From Podaxis mareebaensis (taxonomy: Eukaryota > Basidiomycota > Agaricomycetes > Agaricales > Agaricaceae), in NCBI GenBank assembly GCA_018524725.1, contig JAEUWP010000507.1:1-21956 (forward strand): a stretch of DNA of 21,956 bases, written 5' to 3'. The position numbers and the translations under genes were made by a program. The notes beneath the pieces were generated by a model that searched no databases, was not told the DNA's origin, and worked only from the letters and a program-made list of their open reading frames with translations. Below, in pieces: positions 18,612-21,956 of this stretch; position 1 is the first letter of the stretch; each line of letters begins with the position of its first letter.

Positions 18612-18991
18612 GAAATCACTGAGACCACCTTGCAACAGCACTCAGAAATCTTTGCATTAAGTGAAGATAGCACCAAGCACATACATGTTCCCCCACTCCT
18701 TCACAACTCTTACCCTTACCTTTCAACATTCCTAGCAAGCATTTCAATCTTGCATCACTTTATTATCCCCTTCACTTCTGAATCAGAGTCCCCCATGAAC
18801 TTGCTAGGGTGTGGCTTTTGGTAATACTATTTTATATTTTGTTTCACACTATACCTATTATCTGTTATATTCAATAGTAATCCATTTGCTGCCCCATCAT
18901 CTGGAGCCCACTGTGAGGGGGAGTTTCAGTTTTGATTGAGGTAGTAGTGTGATACTTTTTATTTTTCTTTTATTTTCATTTTATTTCCAGT

Positions 18992-19996
18992 CTAGCAACC
19001 ATACATCTGTACAGGGGCAACCCATACTACAGAGCAAAGAGGTCTTTTACAGACTTAGTAGATGATGAGCAAGTCACTGCACTGGAACAGGGCAGAAAAA
19101 CACAAAATTCACAGAGAGCTGGTTTATCACTGATATTAGATGACCCAGAGCATCCCTTAGGTCACCCAATTAGAAGGTCCTGAGCACCATCTAGTGTCCC
19201 TTCGAATACCAGTTCTACAGAAATAAAAATCAAGCTCAGTTCATTATCTGAACCAAGTATTTCACTTGATCCTACAATGACAAGTAGACAGATGATACCA
19301 GGTCAATTTGACCCATTTGTGAGTACCAGTTCACAACCACAGTATTCAACATGACCATCAAATAATAATTCAACTAGTACTACCAGTCACACAAACTCCA
19401 GCAGCAAAATGACAAAGGCACCACACATGCCTCAGCCATTCACTAATGGTGCACCCAGATGGGATGGATGCTTGTCCACCCTTAAAGATTACATATAGTG
19501 ACTAAACAGCCATTTTGAAATATCAGAAGTCAATAGTGACACTGAGAAAATCAAATGGGCTGTTTGCTATTTAGAGCCAGAGCTACATGAAGAATGGGTC
19601 AGCCTACCCAAGTACACAGGTGCAGACTGGGATGCATTCATGTGTAAGATTAACAAAGATTACGGAGGCGCTCTTGAGGACAACCAAGGTCACATTGAGG
19701 ATCTTCATAATCTATGCAGAGAATATGGCAGCATCATGCTACACAATGCAGATGATCTAATTGCTTTCAAAAGAAAGTTTAATTATATTGCAAATAAATG
19801 TCTAGCAGATCCCACAGTAGTATCTAACAGAGAATTAGTTGAAGTGTTCATCAGGATGCTCAGCCCAGACTTCTGTGATGCCTTGAATACCAGACTTAGT
19901 ATTCAAGGAACACTAAAAGTTAATCAGCAAGGCAAGAGCCATGCCAAAGACCCTTATGAAATTAAGGAAGTCATGGACAAGGCAGTTGAGTGTTAA
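18992..19996 (+). pseudogene. Gag of gypsy-like element C
   Basis: One plus-strand frame (lowest base congruent to 2 modulo 3) open from about 18992 to TAA 19994-19996 apart from TGA 19181, TGA 19352 and TAG-TGA 19496-19501. The N-terminus is Ser/Thr/Asn/Gln-rich. The capsid part starts at MPQPFTNGAPRWDGCLSTLK, then FEISEVNSDTEKIKWAVCYL, EEWVSLPKYTGADWDAF, LIAFKRKFNYIANKCLADP, SNRELVEVFIRMLSPDF. This is the Gag layout (FNG.. / WDAF / NRELV-x-F-x3-LS) I know from fungal LTR elements; the match is by memory, not search. The part after 19996 looks frameshifted and no knuckle is confirmed. No convincing ATG; a splice-acceptor-like CAG precedes the frame. Confidence 0.7.
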
Positions 19997-20665
19997 GTCC
20001 ACATTGAGCATCTGTTTCCACACTTACAATCTGTGCTTGTTTCTGAAAATCTGAAGATCCAATTCCAATCAAGTCTGACACTTTTCCTGCTCCCTCCACT
20101 TGTGTTCCCTCATTAGGATCCCCCATCCTGTTGTCTGAATGGGTGGATGCACTCATGCAGTTGATTACAACCAATGCAACACATGGTGTTCATTTGTACA
20201 TCTATCAGCACTCCCAGAAGTTGTTATCTTCATTCCCCAATGTCCACTTTACTTTCCACCATGCCTTATACTATGATTTGCATTTTTGTGTGTTCTCCAT
20301 TCTTCTGCTTGTAGTTCTGATATGCAAATGTTCTTTACCAGTAAATTTGCTTCTTTTGTCTTCTGGTTTCTTAGTTAATTATCTGTATCACTTTCTGATG
20401 TGTACTTAAGTGTAACTACCATGTACTTCACTCCCCAATCAGAATATTGACTTCATTTACCTTTCCTAACCTCCTGCTCATCATCTGAACCTTTGGGACT
20501 CACTCCCCTCTCTGTTCTCTGGCATTGCCTAGTTATCCTCTGTCGCAGTTCCAAGTGGCTGAATCAGACCCTGTGCAGTATTGGAGGGGCACAGCACATA
20601 CACTGAGGCCAAGGGTCCACTTTCCAAATCTCTGGAAATGTCCAGAACTTAACAGTATATTCTGA
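19997..20665 (+). other. Decayed continuation of element C, no clear gene
   Basis: Immediately after the gag TAA, a short stretch in another frame (about 20075-20175, with LSEWVDALMQLITTNAT) could be the Gag C-terminus after a frameshift. Beyond it the sequence is pyrimidine-rich and I see no reliable motif; several Cys codons near 20280-20330 could be a ruined zinc knuckle but the spacing does not fit. The plus-strand frame of element D may extend a little upstream of 20663, where a TGA interrupts it. Confidence 0.4.
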
Positions 20666-21360
20666 TTGCAACCCCCAGTACTGTTTTTTCCTATGCCTAC
20701 TGGAACTGTCACTTGCACAACTGCTCATTTGCAGAATATTGCAATTCCCAGTCATCCTCTTCCCTCTACCTCTCGACATCACCCTATTATTCCTGCTTTT
20801 GGTACCTCCTCCCCTTGCTTTACTGAATTCTGTGCTCACTCTGCATCACAGACCACCCTGGACACCAACACAAAGGACCTGCTCATGGAAGGTGAAGAAC
20901 CTGACCAGAAACAGTCCTCTGAGTGTCCAGATGAGAGTCATGATGACCTCAAGTACCTCAATCCCCCTGCCAACATGGGTCCACCCAATGACAATGGCAA
21001 CCCTGAAGGTGGAAGCAATGCTCAGAATGATGGGGGTAACCAAAATGACCCACCCAATAACCCTGGAGATGATGACAGCAACCCTGATGACCCTGATGAC
21101 CCCAATGATGGTGACAGCAATGGTAATTCCCTGGGCCCTCCTGATAATGAAGGAGAGCACTTCCTCTGCATAATGGAACACCTCACCCATGGTATTGAGT
21201 CTAGTGTGCAGAATCAGTCTGTTCCTCCCCCAGTTATCTGTCCCAACAAGATTCAGGCAAAAGAGCCTGACATCTTCAACAGTACCAAGTCCCATAAACT
21301 CAATGACTTCCTTTTCCAATGCCACATTTATTTCAATACCAACCTGCACCAGTTCATCTC
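20666..21360 (+). pseudogene. N-terminal Gag of gypsy-like element D, cut by LINE 2
   Basis: Frame open from 20666 (after TGA 20663) into the LINE insertion near 21360. Content: Pro/Ser/Thr-rich start, an acidic Glu/Asp segment, a striking Asn/Asp/Gly/Pro tract (about 20975-21130, with PDDPDDPNDGDSNGN), then a capsid start with AKEPDIFNSTKSHKLNDFLFQ and CHIYFNTNLHQF. Acidic leaders followed by a [KR]EPD-x-F-[DN]G-like motif are familiar from basidiomycete gypsy Gags. The capsid domain breaks off after HQF, where the second LINE begins. There is no ATG at the open-frame start (TTG at 20666); the real start is uncertain and may be an internal ATG (for example 20696). CpG is almost absent. Confidence 0.7.
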
Positions 21361-21527
21361 ATCAACACCTTCCTTTTCCAGTAACCACCACCATCATCTC
21401 AGTGGAACAGTTATTTGTAGCAACAAAAAGGAATACAAATCATTTCATCTGCCATGTCCAACTCCAAAGGCTCTTCTGGAGTCATTGGAGGTGTTTTGAA
21501 GAAAGTCAGTTTGAAACTCTCATCATC
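21361..21527 (+). mobile_element. Second LINE, 5' end only (5' UTR and ORF1 start)
   Basis: From about 21361 the sequence matches the leader of the LINE at 12268-12367 (CAACACCTTCCTTT, CAGTAAC, CAGTGG-x-ACAGTTATT), followed by ATG 21454 and about 24 codons resembling ORF1 (SKGSSGVIGGVLKKVS against SKDPSGILGGLKKTAS). It is inserted in the element D capsid frame after HQF. Homology stops at about 21527, where an LTR begins. Orientation is plus, opposite to the first LINE. The divergence indicates a related family or an old copy. Left boundary is accurate to a few bases. Confidence 0.85.
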
Positions 21528-21791
21528 TGTAAGGGTTAAGCCCTTACTATTGTGGCTGTCTCCTTTCTTGTTAACCAATATTGTAATAATTAATTGTTTA
21601 ATTCTTGCTGTTTACTTAACCCTGATGGATTACTTAATCCATCAGGAAAATATCCCTTATATTCTTGTTGTCAGCTGTCGTCATGACAGCTGACCTTATA
21701 CATACACTACATACATCCCAATACATCAGGTTTATTGTACATCGGTGTGAACTTAAGGTCTAAGCTCCAAGTAAGCCTCAGTAGGCTTACA
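21528..21791 (+). repeat. Hairpin-rich LTR of element E (264 bp)
   Basis: Begins TGTAAGGGTTAAG at the point where LINE 2 homology stops and ends AGGCTTACA; TG...CA ends with 6-bp inverted termini TGTAAG/CTTACA. It contains four perfect hairpins: GTAAGGG/CCCTTAC (21529-21547), a 12-bp stem CCTGATGGATTA/TAATCCATCAGG (21621-21646, 2-nt loop), GTCAGCTGTC/GACAGCTGAC (21670-21694) and GTAAGCCT/AGGCTTAC (21771-21790). No target duplication is seen on the right (tcatc left, ctttt right), so this is the 5' LTR of a longer element, not a solo LTR. Confidence 0.65.
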
Positions 21792-21897
21792 CTTTTTTAC
21801 AATACCCTGCACTTGGGCATGTACTAAGTGAATCCATTAAATGCAACTATTGTGCTTAAAAGCCGAAAGTAAAAAGCTTTTGTCACCACTTACTCAA
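21792..21897 (+). other. Leader of element E
   Basis: 106 nt between the LTR and the first good ATG. No tRNA-like TGG binding site directly adjoins the LTR. TTACAATA (21797-21804) is complementary to TATTGTAA inside the LTR (about 21579), a short 8-nt match that could be chance. Confidence 0.4.
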
Positions 21898-21956
21898 ATG
21901 GCCTCACAGCACAACCACCCCCCTGGACACTATGATGTGTCTGAAGACACACAACA
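21898..21956 (+). CDS. Start of an open frame, probable gag of element E
   Basis: ATG at 21898 in a good context (CAAATGG) opens 19 codons, beginning MASQHNHPPGHYDVSED, to the window edge without a stop. Position directly after an LTR and leader makes it a Gag start by inference; the piece is too short to show a domain. Confidence 0.45.
   Translation, partial: MASQHNHPPGHYDVSEDTQ

Larger units (their letters stand above)
17421..18991 (+). other. Palindrome-rich AT-rich stretch, candidate LTR/leader of element C
   Basis: No coding sequence. Plus-strand TATAAAA at 18205-18211 lies about 780 nt upstream of the element C gag frame and is followed by CCCC and purine-rich sequence, like an LTR promoter. 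Perfect inverted repeats are frequent: GGGTTAACCC (17545-17554), AGTACAGT/ACTGTACT (17558-17594), GTAGCAAG/CTTGCTAC (18497-18520), CTAGTTCA/TGAACTAG (18592-18611). TGTTACA near 17426 and TGTAACA near 18169 could be termini, but the TATA box would then be outside, so I do not set LTR ends. A pyrimidine-rich TTTATTTCCAG ends at 18990 just before gag, like a 3' splice site; GTGAGG at 18914 could be the donor. Confidence 0.4.

Noticed and set aside
21528..21791. Hairpin cluster as a CRISPR array, attachment site or MITE
   Set aside because: Hairpins are unrelated in sequence and unevenly spaced; TG...CA ends, location in LINE 2 and the following leader and ATG fit an LTR better.
1..21956. tRNA, rRNA, riboswitch, operon or other prokaryotic features
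   Set aside because: None found by reading; element types, TATA boxes and poly(A) indicate a eukaryote.

Overview
The window is a block of nested, decaying retrotransposons, most likely from heterochromatin of a basidiomycete (Agaricomycete-like) fungus. The evidence is Ty3/gypsy and Ty1/copia pol domains, a LINE with apurinic endonuclease, RT and RNase H, TATA boxes, poly(A), and acidic Asp/Pro/Asn-rich Gag leaders. No intact host gene, tRNA, rRNA or CRISPR array was found. Species assignment is inference.

Layout, left to right. (1) 1-4796, minus strand: the 5' two thirds of a Ty3/gypsy element (A), with 5' LTR (4134-4796), leader, gag, protease, RT and the start of RNase H; the rest lies off the left edge. 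It has two notable RNA-level signals: a -1 frameshift site between gag and pol, and a primer-binding site complementary to the predicted 5' end of its own transcript. (2) 4797-5490 and 12383-15806, minus strand: two pieces of one Ty1/copia element (B), with LTR, gag, a long unexplained segment, protease and the integrase zinc region. Gypsy A cuts it at 4796/4797. (3) 5491-12367, minus strand: an apparently full-length LINE (ORF1, ORF2, poly(A) tail) inside copia B, flanked by a perfect 15-bp target-site duplication. (4) 15807-18991: no gene I can name; almost devoid of CpG and rich in palindromes, with a TATA box near 18205. (5) 18992-19996, plus strand: Gag of a second gypsy-like element (C). 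(6) 20666-21360, plus strand: N-terminal Gag of a third gypsy-like element (D), cut by the 5' end of a second LINE related to the first (21361-21527). That LINE is in turn cut by a short hairpin-rich LTR (21528-21791), followed by a leader and the first codons of a new open frame at the right edge.

Decay. All eleven premature stops found in the LINE and in copia B are TGA. Three catalytic residues in RT/RNase H (two Asp to Asn, one Glu to Lys) sit where an ancestral CpG would have become TpG/CpA. This points to CpG methylation and deamination. The right third of the window shows it most strongly: about two CpGs from 15,930 to 19,200.

The proteins would once have worked as retroelement machinery (Gag particles, protease, RT/RNase H, integrase or endonuclease). 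None of the copies seen here looks autonomous. Boundaries were read by eye and translations were checked by hand in the key places; no similarity search was possible.
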